A DNA stretch of 64,000 nt from Phorcus lineatus (Eukaryota > Mollusca > Gastropoda > Trochida > Trochidae): NCBI GenBank assembly GCA_921293015.1, contig OV121081.1, forward strand, positions 67,535,022 through 67,599,021, written 5' to 3'. Both the position numbers and the translations under genes were made by a program. The notes below the pieces were generated by a model. The model ran no database searches. It was not told the DNA's origin and saw nothing but the letters and a program-made list of their open reading frames with translations. Positions 22,610-33,421 of this stretch are shown in pieces; within the stretch, counting starts at the first letter, position 1, and the number at the start of each line of letters is the position of its first letter.

Positions 22610-23480
22610 CACTTTTATACAAATAAAATGTCTGTCTGTCATAGATGTATCATGTTACGTTTGCCAGGAGACACAATTGAGTCAACGAATGTCGACAGAA
22701 TGATAGAAAAAAGAGTATGAAAAAACTAAAGTCACCGGTTGTACTAATATGAACCACAATGGCCTTGTTTCACAGCAATGTTTGTAAGTGTTAAAATAAA
22801 TATAAAAGCCTGCAATTTACTTCATTAATCATTATAACTGAGGTAAAATATTCAACTAATATAGGACCGGCAACTTTTGAGGAGGGCTGGTTAGTTACCA
22901 GCCCTGGTGTTTTTTTTATATATTTTTTCTGGTAAGTTTCCAACACTGATTATGTGTTAATTATTTTTTTTTGTAACTTTACCAAAGTCTCACAGACATT
23001 ATTTGGCACAATATTAGGTCTAAAATAACTCTCAAATTGTACTCCCTTTGTATATTTAGTTCTGATTTGACATATACCACTAATAGATTAATCAACAGAT
23101 CGATTAAAGACGTATCTTTAAAAAAATTTGCTTAAATGGACAAATGCAAGAAGACTAAATATTTTTGGTATACTCCTTTAACGCGATTTTCTCGGTATAA
23201 ATTTGTCCGATAGAATAATTTAGTATAAGAAATCTGGAAACTATATCATTATTTATTTAAAGGTCTTGACCGGGCCCTTAGCAAAAGTGTTATAAATGAT
23301 TCAGCTTTTAATAGTATTGGGAATGAGTGTTTTAGAAAGTAGTGATTATATTCTGCCTTCAGCATAATATAAAGGGCTTCAAAAAGATCAAATGTCCGTG
23401 AGAAAGTTTGAAATCTAATTCAGGTTAAAACTAATATTGAAGAGTTGATCATGTTGTCTTAGAAACACTGGATTTTATCT
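22610..23480. other. Stretch without a supportable gene
   Basis: AT-rich sequence following the LINE remnant; some may be its 3' tail. Nothing else identified. Confidence 0.3.
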
Positions 23481-23485
23481 TGCAG

Positions 23486-23852
23486 AAAATAGGAAATGAA
23501 ATTGCGTTGTGCATTTGCATTTTGGCTTCTTCTTATTTTTTGTAGTTATACGGAGGTAAATATTTATCATACTCGTTTCAGATATCATGAAAATGAGTTG
23601 AAGTACAATTATTTTTCATTTGAATTAAGTCGTATTCAGCATTCGAATATGATTATACATGCAAATATGTTTTCCTGTATATAATAATCACGGACAGAAC
23701 ATGTTCAACATTTTAAAAAAACTGTAAAAGCATATGCTGTTACTTTATTTTTAGTTCTAAGTGGCAGTAAGAACCTACCGGATTTTTACAATCAGACCAT
23801 CAAAATTAAAGAAAACGCCGACCACACTTATGCATCTGACCTAAACTTACAG
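23486..23852 (+). CDS. Possible signal-peptide exon plus second exon, low confidence
   Basis: After an acceptor (TTTTATCTTGCAG, ending 23485) an ATG at 23496 opens MKLRCAFAFWLLLIFCSYTE, a good signal peptide, closed by a donor GAG|GTAAAT at 23555. About 200 bases on, after TTTATTTTTAG, comes an open stretch NLPDFYNQTIKIKENADHTY then ASDLNLQ, with donor CAG|GTTGGT near 23852. The second piece resembles the start of a cadherin repeat (P-x-F-Y...I-x-EN). Frames join only if the fourth AG (23769-23770) is the acceptor; the first AG gives a stop. So this may be a decayed gene, or chance. Confidence 0.22.
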
Positions 23853-24173
23853 GTTGGTATGTCTGAAAATGATCTTTTAGTATATTTTCTAACTTACTGA
23901 AGAAAAAATTGTTAGATTTTGACCATAGATCGGGAGATTAGAGAGAGACATGAAAAATAGTAGATGTTTTAATTCATCTTTCATTTAGTAAAACCTAGGG
24001 AGAAGATTACCGAAGTTTGATAACGTGTACTTTATTTTTCTTCTCTTAGTTGAATATAACATGTTTAAATTTTATCTAATAAGAAAATCGGTAACTGAAA
24101 ATGCTAGACTCCCGCCAAATGCGGGAGAATCACATGTCTGTAACATTAACGTATTACAATATTATACTTAAAC

Positions 24174-24791
24174 GCACTAGTGCACACCAATATTTCGTTA
24201 ACACAACGAATGCACAGATTCTGCATATCTCTCGATATTATTCAAGACCCTCACTCAAGTAATCTACCTCGTAAGTTATTTAACGAATATTTACGTATTC
24301 AGGTAGTAAAGTTGATTTTTAAAGACCGGAAGTATTTAATGTTACGCTACAATAAATCCGCGTGAACTACGATATCGGAAATATTAAGATTTTGCTCATA
24401 ACCAAAAAAGCGGAAACGGCAGCCGCTTTGGTCAATCTAATAGCAATGCTAATGCTGTGTTATTAAATCGGTTTATTTACAACATTGCTTTCATGAAACA
24501 TAATTCATTCTTTGGTCTCAGTTCAGAGTTTAGGTAAATTCAATAGCTGCACATAACATTAGTTCAGCCGCGTTTAACTGTCTTTGAGATATCCGTTTTG
24601 TGCACAGCTAAACTTTGATTTTTTATATGTCCAAGCCGACAGCGGCTGTCTAAATTTTTTCATTGTTGACTGCAGGCCAATTGTAAAGAATTTTAACTAT
24701 TTCATTGCATCGATAGAAAGGTTATGTGAATGCATAAGTCCTCTTAAACGTTAAAATAGCCAATTTAAACCGTAAAAGCGTGCACTAGTGC
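24174..24791. mobile_element. Non-autonomous DNA element, 620-bp family, copy 1
   Basis: Bounded by palindromic ends GCACTAGTGCAC and GTGCACTAGTGC. It is about 85-90 percent identical by eye to 26573-27188 throughout (shared phrases: TATTTCGT..ACACAACGAATG, GAACTACGATATCGGAAATA, GCGGAAACGGCAGCCGCT, CCAATTTAAACCGTAAAAGC). No coding capacity. Confidence 0.85.
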
Positions 24792-24799
24792 CTTTAATT

Positions 24800-25740
24800 A
24801 TTACTTTCAAAGTTACATACATGTTGTTATATATATTTTATTTAGTAAAAGCTACAGAGAAGTTTACCTAAGTATCCTATAAGATAATCGGTAACTGAAA
24901 ATAAGAAACCGAAGTCTGAAGTAAACATAGAAGAATGCTGAACTTAAATTGGCAAAATGATGCAAACAAGATGAATGGCTGGATATCTACAATGCTCTAA
25001 GAAACTCTCGATTCTATTGAGAAGTGTTTTAACAAGAGCACAGTTTGAGTTGCAGTCACAAAATGTGGATGATGAAATTGGGTAAGAAGGAACAAAGTTA
25101 GAACAATTTTTGTCGGAAATTGACTTTCATAAAGATCATCATCAGAAAAATACCATTTCCAAACTAAACAAACGAAATTTATCTAATCAAGTAGTATACC
25201 CTGTGAGTGATATGTCAGATGACAAGCCTAGAATAAAAATATTCTATTTCATGACACCGATTTATCATAAATGGACCGCACAAGTACCTTTAAAGAAAGT
25301 TATGGATTCTTCATGTACTGAATATAGTGCAAAAAATGACTTGGGGGTAACTTAAGAAGACAAAACTTGATATCTTAACTGTCCTTAGGGTCCTAGAAAG
25401 TTGATCTGATAATCTCCTCTGATTAGTAGCAAATGATATTGTAAACATTGTGTACACACGATTTATACCAGAGTTATACTATGAGTACTACAAGACCTTA
25501 AGATTCAATCTCATATGTATGAATTGACACCAAACAGACATGTAAAATAAATCAAAGTGGCTCAACATGTCAGGTACTATTGATATTGAGTATATATTAT
25601 TGTTCACATTTTAATTGATTCGATTCCATCGTTTGACCTAGTTGTACCATTTTTAGCATTGCACCTCAACATTTACAATGAGAAAATATAGAGAATATCT
25701 TGATATATCTTGTTTTTTAACTAAAATATACCACTTGGTA
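24800..25740 (+). other. Stretch without a supportable gene
   Basis: An 81-codon open frame at 25110-25355 begins MSEIDFHKDHHQKN; it has no splice context and no family I recognise, and may be part of a decayed element. Confidence 0.25.
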
Positions 25741-25744
25741 GCTA

Positions 25745-26075
25745 AATGAGTATAGAGGCAAAAAAGTACAACATGAGATATCTCGTTTTGTCACCAAGGA
25801 AAAAGTAGTTGTTACACTGTCTATCTGGAGATATCTCTTTTTACCACAGAAACGTGTTGGAGGCAAAATAAGATATCTATGTTATGCTAATTAATGGCAT
25901 AATTAATAGTGCAAAGGGGTCGTTTCAGGATTGTTCGAATAGGTCATATTGACAAAATGTCAGTGATATCATTTAATTGACCATATAATAAGAACCTGAT
26001 TTATCATAGCTGTGCAAACTTTAAACCTCGATTTCTCGAAAACATGAAATCCGGAGATATCTCGTTTTGCCTCTC
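25745..26075. repeat. Cluster of GAGATATCTC palindromes with GAGGCAAAA/TTTTGCCTC boxes (second cluster)
   Basis: Perfect GAGATATCTC copies lie near 25769, 25831 and 26054, with AGATATCT near 25872. Neighbouring boxes are GAGGCAAAAAAG (25754), GTTTTGTC, GGAGGCAAAATAAG (25860) and TCGTTTTGCCTC (26062). Same motif pair as at 20690-21060. Confidence 0.6.
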
Positions 26076-26572
26076 AGCAATCGAACGTTTGGTATGAATA
26101 TAACAACACTTTGCCATCAATTACTCAAGCGGAACATGTGCATTTGTTGTGTTTTCGAAAGGAACCAGTGACAAGGCAGGTCGCATATTGAACGAAGATT
26201 GTTAAACCTCGATCTGGGTACATCCTTCTTGCGATGACGCCATAAAGCTCGCCTTTCACTAATTGAATTAACGTAGTTGTAATTAAGAAGGTGACATAGA
26301 TGCAATTCCTCTTTAAAATTGGAGGGAGGGCATTTATTTATACGTTACGAGTGAAACTTGCCTATGTCAGTTTATGATTATGTTTGTAACAGTATATTTA
26401 ACAGAGCTTGATATAGCTGTGTGAATTGTTTATTGTAGAAACTTTGAATGGTTTGACTGATATTTCATGATTTAAAGTTAACTATTATAAGTCTCAAGTA
26501 ATTTGGAATTGTCCCAGAAGGAATTTTTCAGTCTAATACTTACCCTCTATAAATATTCAGCAGAGTCGTGAG

Positions 26573-27188
26573 GACTAGTGCACGCAAATATTTCGTCAAC
26601 ACAACGAATGCACAGATACTGCATATCTCTCGATATTACTCACTATCCTCACTCAAGTAATCTACCTCGTAAACACAAATATTTAGTCATACGTATTCAG
26701 GTAGTAAAGTGGATTTTTAAGGCCGGAAGTATTTAATGTTATGTTACATTAAATCCGCATGAACTACGATATCGGAAATATTAAAATTTTGCTCATAACC
26801 AGAAAAGCGGAAACGGCAGCCGCTATTGTCAATCTAATAACAATGCTAATACTGTGTTATTAAATCGGTTAATTTACAACATTGCTTTCATAAAACATAT
26901 TTCATGATTTGTTCTCAGTTCAGAGTTTAGGTAAATTCAATAGCTGCACACAGTACTAGTTCAGCCGTTTCCAAGTGTCAATAATGTATCCGTTTTGTGC
27001 AAAGCTACCTCTAGATTTTCTATATGTCCAAACCGACAGTGGCGCTCTTTACGTTTTCATTGTTGATTGCAGGTAAATTGTAAAGAATGTTTAGTATTTC
27101 ATTGCATCGATAGAAAGTTTAAGTGAATGCATAAGTCCTCGTAAACCTTAAAATAGCCAATTTAAACCGTAAAAGCGTGCACTAGTGC
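26573..27188. mobile_element. Non-autonomous DNA element, 620-bp family, copy 2
   Basis: Same length, orientation and end structure as the copy at 24174 (GACTAGTGCAC at the left, GTGCACTAGTGC at the right). Small deletions and substitutions are scattered along it. No clear target-site duplication could be read for either copy. Confidence 0.85.
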
Positions 27189-27269
27189 CTTTAAGCTCAT
27201 TAAGACTGTATTTTCAGTGAATTTATCTGCTATGGCAAAAAAGAATTTTGAAGATGAAATTCAATTAAT

Positions 27270-27620
27270 AATCAATGGATGGATGAAACGTATAATCACA
27301 CCACCTTGCAGAATTGCTATCAAAATTTCTAAATTGAACTATATTGTTTTCTCAATCTCCCAAACCCTTCAGGTAATTTACAAGAATTAAACAAGATGGG
27401 GTTTTTTCTGGACTGGAAAACCTGAAAAGATCAAAAGAGTGCTTGTAAACCTGTCAGATATGTTGAACTGGTATGGTTAAGTCAACTCTCATGGATGTTG
27501 GTCATAAACCAAAACAGAAATACTTATGCTATGCTTCTGCCCAAAGAATACCAAATCTAGATGTCATATTGCACCTCTTTTCCAATATAACTCTTTGTGG
27601 ATATTAAGAATCAATTTTAG
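27270..27620 (+). pseudogene. LINE remnant: L1/Tx1-like reverse transcriptase tail, frameshifted
   Basis: In shifting frames the plus strand gives, in the order found in L1-type ORF2 proteins: ITPPCRIAIK (cf. LTP.GRI.VIK), SKLNYI, LPNPSGNLQELNK and FFWTGKPEKIKR (cf. F.W.GKPDKIKR). At least two frameshifts and several stops interrupt it. A 5'- and 3'-truncated dead copy of a different LINE clade from the one at 22200. Confidence 0.6.
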
Positions 27621-27629
27621 AGTGGTTTT

Positions 27630-28830
27630 ATATATATGAAACTTTTCACATAAGATCGAGCTTAAAAACTGTCCACATGTCCACAACATGTACTTTGACC
27701 TACAGTTAATTTTGTTTGGGCTGAGAAAGAATATATATGCTAATAATTTTTAGATTTGCTGTTTATGTTAGCTGTTTTAAACCCTCTCTCAGTTTTAACC
27801 ATTTTAGACATAATATCTATAACAGGAATCTCATTCAAAACAAATAGCTTTTATGGTAAATACAAATATAAAAGACAGGTTTGATCAAAAAAGGGGCAAA
27901 TACATTGTTATAGGCTGACAACTATAGCTAAGTCTGAATGGCATTTTAGCAGAGTGACAGTATAGAGGTGTGAAATGATCATTCTTATCGAAAACCAAAC
28001 AACGGCGCGCGTCAATAAGTCCAACGTGATTTTATTTTAGGAAGAAGGTTATATTTCAGAAGATAGAGTTTTAAAGCTTATATAGCTAGTAGGCCTATTC
28101 ATGTAAATTTTGTGATGAATATTGAAGATGTTTTTATTTTGATATTACCAATAGTCTTTTTGGCACGTACGAATGTCAAATACAATACCATGAAAATCAA
28201 AGAGAGTCACTTAAAAACCAAATACCATCTAAGAAAGATTCAAAGATATAGAATAAGATGTACCACTACGCTTCTTTTTAAACAAAGGGGGACTACTCTT
28301 CCACAACAAACCTCTCTTTTCTCAGCAGTTACCATACAAATAGGCCTACGTTAGATGATTCGGTAACAACATTAGTGTCATTGTTACTCGATGTTAACTA
28401 TATCGAGTTGAATCTAATATACCTGACCCGCAGTGCTTCCTAGGGCCTCGCGCTCACCAAACCTCATCTTCCTTACAAACAAGGTAGCTCAAGAAACATA
28501 TATCCTTCACGGAAGTTTTGAACTACGCTACAAGTCTGTGGTCATCCAGTACCTTAGTAGCAAAGCATTGAAGGAGCCTTCTTTAAGTCTAGAATAGTTT
28601 GGCATGTCAACTTGCCTTCTCAAATCAAACATTGGTCGGGATTCTATTTTATATTGTTTCCATACCAAATGTAACAAACATGTTGTCAGGGACTCTAGGT
28701 TAGTCTATTGCGCTACCTCTGAGGGGAGATAATGAATTAAAACTAAAAAGTCATCCTGAATTTAAAGGAGCAAATATATATTTACTGGTCAGAAAGACAT
28801 ACAAAGTAGGAAAATGCAATTTAACCATCA
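27630..28830. other. Stretch without a supportable gene
   Basis: No splice-supported exon. The plus-strand 80-codon frame at 28112-28354 is basic and has no recognisable motif. Confidence 0.3.
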
Positions 28831-28838
28831 TTTATGGT

Positions 28839-28937
28839 TGAAATAACGACCGCAGACCGAGTCAATATCTCTACTAACCGTCGAGCGGTACGCGAGACGG
28901 TTAGTAGAGATATGACGAGGTCCAGGTTGTTATTTCA
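28839..28937. mobile_element. Small foldback element with perfect 18-bp hairpin
   Basis: ATATCTCTACTAACCGTC (28865-28882) and its exact complement GACGGTTAGTAGAGATAT (28896-28913) flank a 13-base GC-rich loop. Outer arms TGAAATAACGACC and GGTTGTTATTTCA pair with one mismatch. Probably a tiny MITE; could also form an RNA hairpin. Confidence 0.65.
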
Positions 28938-28939
28938 TA

Positions 28940-29700
28940 TACACCCTAAGGCACGCGCTGTTGAGAGCTCGCACAGATTTACACCCAGTGAAGGCACCGG
29001 TAACCGGCTCAACTTAGAACAGTAAGGCGTATGGGTTTACATATTACAGGACAACAGATTCATTCATTGGTATTCTCATTGGTATATAAGTTGAAATTCA
29101 TTTACATACTCCTAATCACACGCACTATATGAAAAAAAATAAACGAATAACAATAAAGAACAAAATAGATATGAAAGATCCAACGTCATCTTTACATTCC
29201 TGTCAAACTATTTCGTGTATCCAACTAAATAGTTAAGTAGGAAAATAATTATTATTCACCAGTTTTCTGATACCAAAAACTAAATTTTAGATCAAGGAAA
29301 AAGTAGATGTGTGTTTTGTGTAAATTTAAGCTCTCTTCCTTGTTTATCCCATGTAGAATGTATCGTTAGCCAACAATCATGGTAAAAGAAAAATATGTCA
29401 ACTTCAGCAATGCAAAGTTTAAGTGTGTGTTAGGAGACGTAATCGCTAGATGACAGCAATCATGTGAAAACATATTTTCTAACAATCGAAATATATCTTG
29501 TATGTTTCTGATGCAGAATTATAATATGTAATTCAATATGATTGCTAAAATTAAATATTTAGTTAACCTTTGTCTTTGAAAATAATTTGGTGTATCCGAT
29601 GTGATATGAAGAATATAAACGACATACGTGATAAATTTGCGATTATTTCATTTGGTTTTTAGTCCTAAGCCAGTGTTACTATTCTTACGAGTTCATTCAT
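28940..29700. other. Upstream flank of the small two-exon gene; nothing identified
   Basis: AT-rich, no gene or clear repeat. Confidence 0.3.
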
Positions 29701-29722
29701 GGTTTTGGTTGTCAATTGCACC

Positions 29723-29736
29723 GTTGCTATGTCAAC
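29723..29736. promoter_or_regulatory. X-box-like (RFX) motif
   Basis: GTTGCTATGTCAAC is an imperfect palindrome with the two-base AT spacer of RFX X-boxes, 353 bases before the ATG of the small gene at 30090. The upstream block also has GCACGTGC (30031-30038). Sequence match only. Confidence 0.35.
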
Positions 29737-30047
29737 GCACGTGAAAATAGTGCTTCGCTTCCCACAGACAGCCACGCAACGTCGCAATAACACGCCCCAT
29801 TTTATTTAAAGCGCTTCGTTTATTGTCCTTAATTTCATGCATAATGTTCCATTTTTGGAGGAGTTTGTAACAATAGTTTGCTAGATGTACAAAGAATACG
29901 TTAAAAATACTTTTTAAAATATCTAAATTGTTCACACTCTGATTGAGGGTCTTTAAACACAAAAATTAGAGTTGGTCTTCTGTTCCTGGACAATAGACAC
30001 GTCGCGCGCACACTACAATGTCCATGAAAAGCACGTGCATTTTCTGG

Positions 30048-30053
30048 TTATAA
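30048..30053 (+). promoter_or_regulatory. TATA box of the small two-exon gene
   Basis: TTATAA (in GGTTATAAGGAG) lies 37 bases before the ATG at 30090, which would put transcription start near 30075-30080 and leave a very short 5' UTR. Confidence 0.4.
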
Positions 30054-30089
30054 GGAGAGCAAACTTGTTTTTCTCACATATCGACAGCC

Positions 30090-30704
30090 ATGTCTTGTGA
30101 CGAGGATTATTCTGTTTCACCATCGAAAATTCAGGAGGGATTCGTTATAAGTACGGATGGAGAAGAAGATGTTTTAATTGAAGCTTCACAACGATGTGAC
30201 ACTCCATTGAGCTGTGGACAAGACACAATTCCCTCGATTCTGAAAGAAACTGTGGAAAATGACCTTACCGAGGTATGTCTCCCATTATTTCTATGAATTG
30301 TGATTTTAATACTTAGAACTAAGTATATTGACATATATTATGTTTGATAAAATGACATTCAATAACCATTCCAAGTCTCTTATTACTTAAAATGTTACAT
30401 TTAATCAGACGGCATTTTCTGGCGATTTTCAGCGTTACAAAAATACAAAAGAAAAATTAAAAACAAAGGAGAATGTAAAGAAATTATTAAATTAATTTTA
30501 CGTTACATAATTAATATTCTGTGCGTTAACGAGGAATTTACCCAAGTTACACATTTTGAGTATTTTGAATTGTGAATAAGTTTATAAAGGTAAGGGTATT
30601 TCCAAAAATAGTCCCCATTTACAGTGAATTGCACTCGTATCTTTATCCTTTATTTTTTTATCTCGCAGGCGTCCGATCCTACAAACGAAGCAATGACACA
30701 ATGA
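30090..30704 (+). CDS. Small acidic protein, two exons (30090-30272, 30669-30704), 72 residues as spliced
   Basis: Exon 1 opens with ATG shortly after a TATA box and encodes 61 residues rich in D, E, S and T (MSCDEDYSVSPSKIQEGF..., ending ETVENDLTE). The donor GAG|GTATGT is excellent and the acceptor TTTTTTTATCTCGCAG (ending 30668) is excellent. Spliced in phase 0 the frame continues ASDPTNEAMTQ and stops at TGA 30702-30704. The larger open frame of exon 2 is in another phase (see next entry), so either the product is this 72-residue protein, or the assembly has a one-base error, or exon 2 is used from its own ATG. I do not recognise the family. No signal peptide or membrane segment. Confidence 0.5.
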
Positions 30705-30892
30705 AGATGGAAGTCTCGGACTTACTCAATCTGAAACGTCCTAAAGATGACGCGACGATCAACGCCACATCTGCTGCCGCCACGGCCACCACTGTCGCTG
30801 CGGCCGTCATGTCGCCCCTCGCTAACATGGACCAAGATGACCAAGTTGCCAAATACAATTTCGTAAACTGTACGTTTAACATGGCCAAATAA
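30701..30892 (+). CDS. Second open frame of the same transcript, 63 residues, overlapping the first by ATGA
   Basis: ATG at 30701 overlaps the TGA stop of the upstream frame (ATGA). The frame encodes MKMEVSDLLNLKRPKDD, an Ala/Thr-rich middle (ATSAAATATTVAAAV), and MSPLANMDQDDQVAKYNFVN then CTFNMAK, stop TAA 30890-30892. It is also open back to the acceptor at 30668 (GVRSYKRSNDT), which would need a phase-1 donor that exon 1 does not offer. Codon composition is GC-richer than the surroundings, so I think the frame is translated. Function unknown. Confidence 0.45.
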   Translation: MKMEVSDLLNLKRPKDDATINATSAAATATTVAAAVMSPLANMDQDDQVAKYNFVNCTFNMAK

Positions 30893-30893
30893 A
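30888..30893 (+). terminator. Polyadenylation signal overlapping a stop codon
   Basis: AATAAA uses the TAA stop of the second frame (AAATAAA). A T-rich stretch follows at 30906-30922, as expected after a cleavage site. This places the end of the small gene near 30910-30915. Confidence 0.5.
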
Positions 30894-30985
30894 CTGCTGA
30901 TCCATTTTTTTGTTTTTTATTTGGACAAACCTGTCACGTCGAGGTGTAGGTTATGTTTGTAACCGCTTCAGCGAGGGGAAAATTA

Positions 30986-31050
30986 CCGAGGGACGATATG
31001 GCTAAAGATACGAGGCGAAGCCGAGCATCTTTTGCCATATCGGCCCGAGG
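30986..31050. mobile_element. Foldback hairpin
   Basis: Left arm CGATATGGCTAAAGATACGAGGC and right arm GCCGAGCATCTTTTGCCATATCG pair with few mismatches around a 3-base centre (GAA), flanked by CCGAGGG and CCCGAGG. Looks like a MITE remnant next to the palindrome at 31080. Confidence 0.6.
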
Positions 31051-31079
31051 CCTCCATTCAGGGAGAAAGCGACTCGCTT

Positions 31080-31130
31080 GATAACCAACCCATGGTCGGT
31101 TATCAGATAACCGACCATGGGTTGGTTATC
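31080..31130. repeat. Near-perfect 51-bp palindrome
   Basis: Two 25-base arms (GATAACCAACCCATGG/TCGGTTATC and the exact complement) are separated by a single A. Each arm itself begins GATAACC and ends GGTTATC. Confidence 0.9.
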
Positions 31131-31837
31131 CGAAATAATGACCTAGATATCGAACCTGATAACCGCTCCATGGGGTGTATTCATAATTACTCTTATCTTA
31201 TATTTCATCATTTTCGTTATATTGCTACTAAATCATTTAAATTATGTTTTATGCCTATTATTATTATGTTTATATGTATTTACTAAGGCTGATATTCGAT
31301 GTAATACTTTATTGCAATACTTGTGTTCTGTACAGGCACCTATATGAAGATATCATATTGTTTTTTTCATGATAAAGAATCGGCACGGTAATCAGCTTTA
31401 AGTCACTACATGTATGTTTGTTCTTATGTTCGTCTCATTCTGTATTAATATGGCACAGTAAAGAACAAGTTTTAAAGAAAATAATATTTGGCTTTCAACA
31501 CAAACTGAAACAGTTCAATATCGCATGCATTGTATGGTATCGGCCCTGACAAGGTCAGATCATGCGGTATTGCCATTATTCAGCCAGTCATCAATAGCCG
31601 GTTAGTGAGATGAGGTGAAGTCAAATCCATTACATGAACATCGCATCATCGAATCAGGAGTCAACCCGAACTTCCGTCAATGCCTCTTTCAATACATTTA
31701 AACAAAACGCATGTTGGTTTGACCATGGATATGCTCTTGAAAGGATTTTTTTAGTAATGTATGTGTTGAAAATTCCGTCAACTGCCCCAGGCTTCAAGTT
31801 CCAGTTGGGTTGTGATTCACATGTTTAACTTGATGTT

Positions 31838-31841
<4 letters not shown>

Positions 31842-31878
<37 letters not shown>
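31842..31878 (+). repeat. Homopolymer run of 37 C
   Basis: An uninterrupted C run, preceded by TTTTAA and followed by ATGGC. Such runs are hard to sequence, so its length is uncertain. Confidence 0.95.
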
Positions 31879-31879
31879 A

Positions 31880-32890
31880 TGGCTTAAAATTGCACCAGTC
31901 TCTATTACTGGCTAATTTGAATTCGTGTTTTGATTGCAGCGCCCTCTTCGGTGATAATCACGATAAGTAGCAGCAGCATTGGCGATAAGCACAGAAAAGT
32001 ACGAGAAATGCGGCAAGGCCTATCTTAGAAAGTCACTGGGGCTGGTTTAAGTATAGGCCATGTACGGGAAGATGATCCAAACTATGAGGGACCAGAATAT
32101 GTAGCTCTGTCAACCTGCTTCATTCCTCATGTAACAGATCATGTTGAAATGGAATTATGATACGCAGCCTGTGTTTTAAACCTAATGAACTCCAAAGCAG
32201 GAGTTAGAAGCCATTTCAATGACCAACTGATAACTATGAGCCTCATAGACCTGAGAAAAGCAATAACTGTATGTATATTTCATATTTCATAATTAAATGA
32301 TACTGAATATATCATTGAGCTTGTGAAAAAATGATTTTCGAGAGATAAATTCACAAACATTTTCTTTTATATTTTACATAAACATAAAGAAAATGTTTTG
32401 GAAGACTTACAAAATTCTAAAATACCTCTGAAGTGACCATCGGGTGCTGAAGGCCTAAATGAACCATGATGGCTATGGATACGTGTTATGAGAGATTATT
32501 AGAGATTGTCTGTTATTGAGGGTCATTCCAATGAATGTATCCATGAAGGATTATTCTGTCGATGTATTCGGGTCGTTTAAACTTTTCTCCCAATGTCGGC
32601 GATTATCACCAATTCAATAAATTGTACGCTGGTATCAAACTTGTCACTAACGAACAGAGAAAGAAAATCTATTTATTTTCTTTCATATACAGAACGTTCA
32701 GAAAAGTTAACTGTGTACGTGTTCACCCTGAAACTAAATGGTTCCTGTACTGCACTGTTCCAACTTATCTAAGTAATGTACATGCGTGGATGTTACTCTG
32801 ATCTTTCAAAAGTATGATGTTTCTATAATCTCCAGGGACATGAGGATAAAACCAGGGATCTTTGACATCAAATAGTTTGACTAATCGGAA
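31880..32890 (+). other. Unexplained stretch with coding-like scraps
   Basis: After an acceptor-like TTTTGATTGCAG (ending 31939) the plus strand has open scraps such as REDDPNYEGPEYVALSTCFI and SKAGVRSHFNDQLITMSLID, broken by stops, and a 79-codon frame from 32562 (MYSGRLNFSPNVGDYHQFNK...). No family is recognised. It may be a decayed element or pseudogene. Confidence 0.25.
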
Positions 32891-33354
32891 CTCTACAGAT
32901 AACCGATGTAATTAAAATGAATAAGAATGATAGGAATAGAAATGACGATTATGAGAGAGATGTGTGGCAGTGTTGCTCTGCTCAATGGGTCGCACACTTG
33001 TTTGTTTATGTAACTTGGCTTTCTAGAAATTTCTCTAGGGTTCTTGAGTATGTCATCAAAATGACAGGACTCAACCCAACACAGCCATTGCATCAAGGAC
33101 TTGGTGAATTTCTTTTTACCAAGCCTTTTGATATTGAATAATTTATTTGTATTAGTTTATACTGTTACTTAAACTTTTTGCTTATTATCAATTAAATTGG
33201 TATCATTAATATAATTGTTTGTCATATTTTGCTGGTTTGACTTGGGACTTATTTCATATAAATGTATACGTAACACGAAAATATCACTTTGCAAAAGGCA
33301 AATAACTGACTTACTAATGCATTTCTGAAATATCAACTAACTGTATTAATTAAT

Positions 33355-33356
<2 letters not shown>

Positions 33357-33418
<62 letters not shown>
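33357..33418. repeat. (AT)n microsatellite
   Basis: About 31 TA units, ending where the third copy of the 620-bp element begins; it has probably replaced or hidden that copy's left end. Confidence 0.95.

Positions 33419-33421
<3 letters not shown>

Noticed and set aside
30669..30710. Using the AG before ATGGAAGTC to join the two frames of the small gene
   Set aside because: That AG has no adjacent pyrimidine tract and lies behind a far better acceptor at 30668, so I kept the simpler splice.
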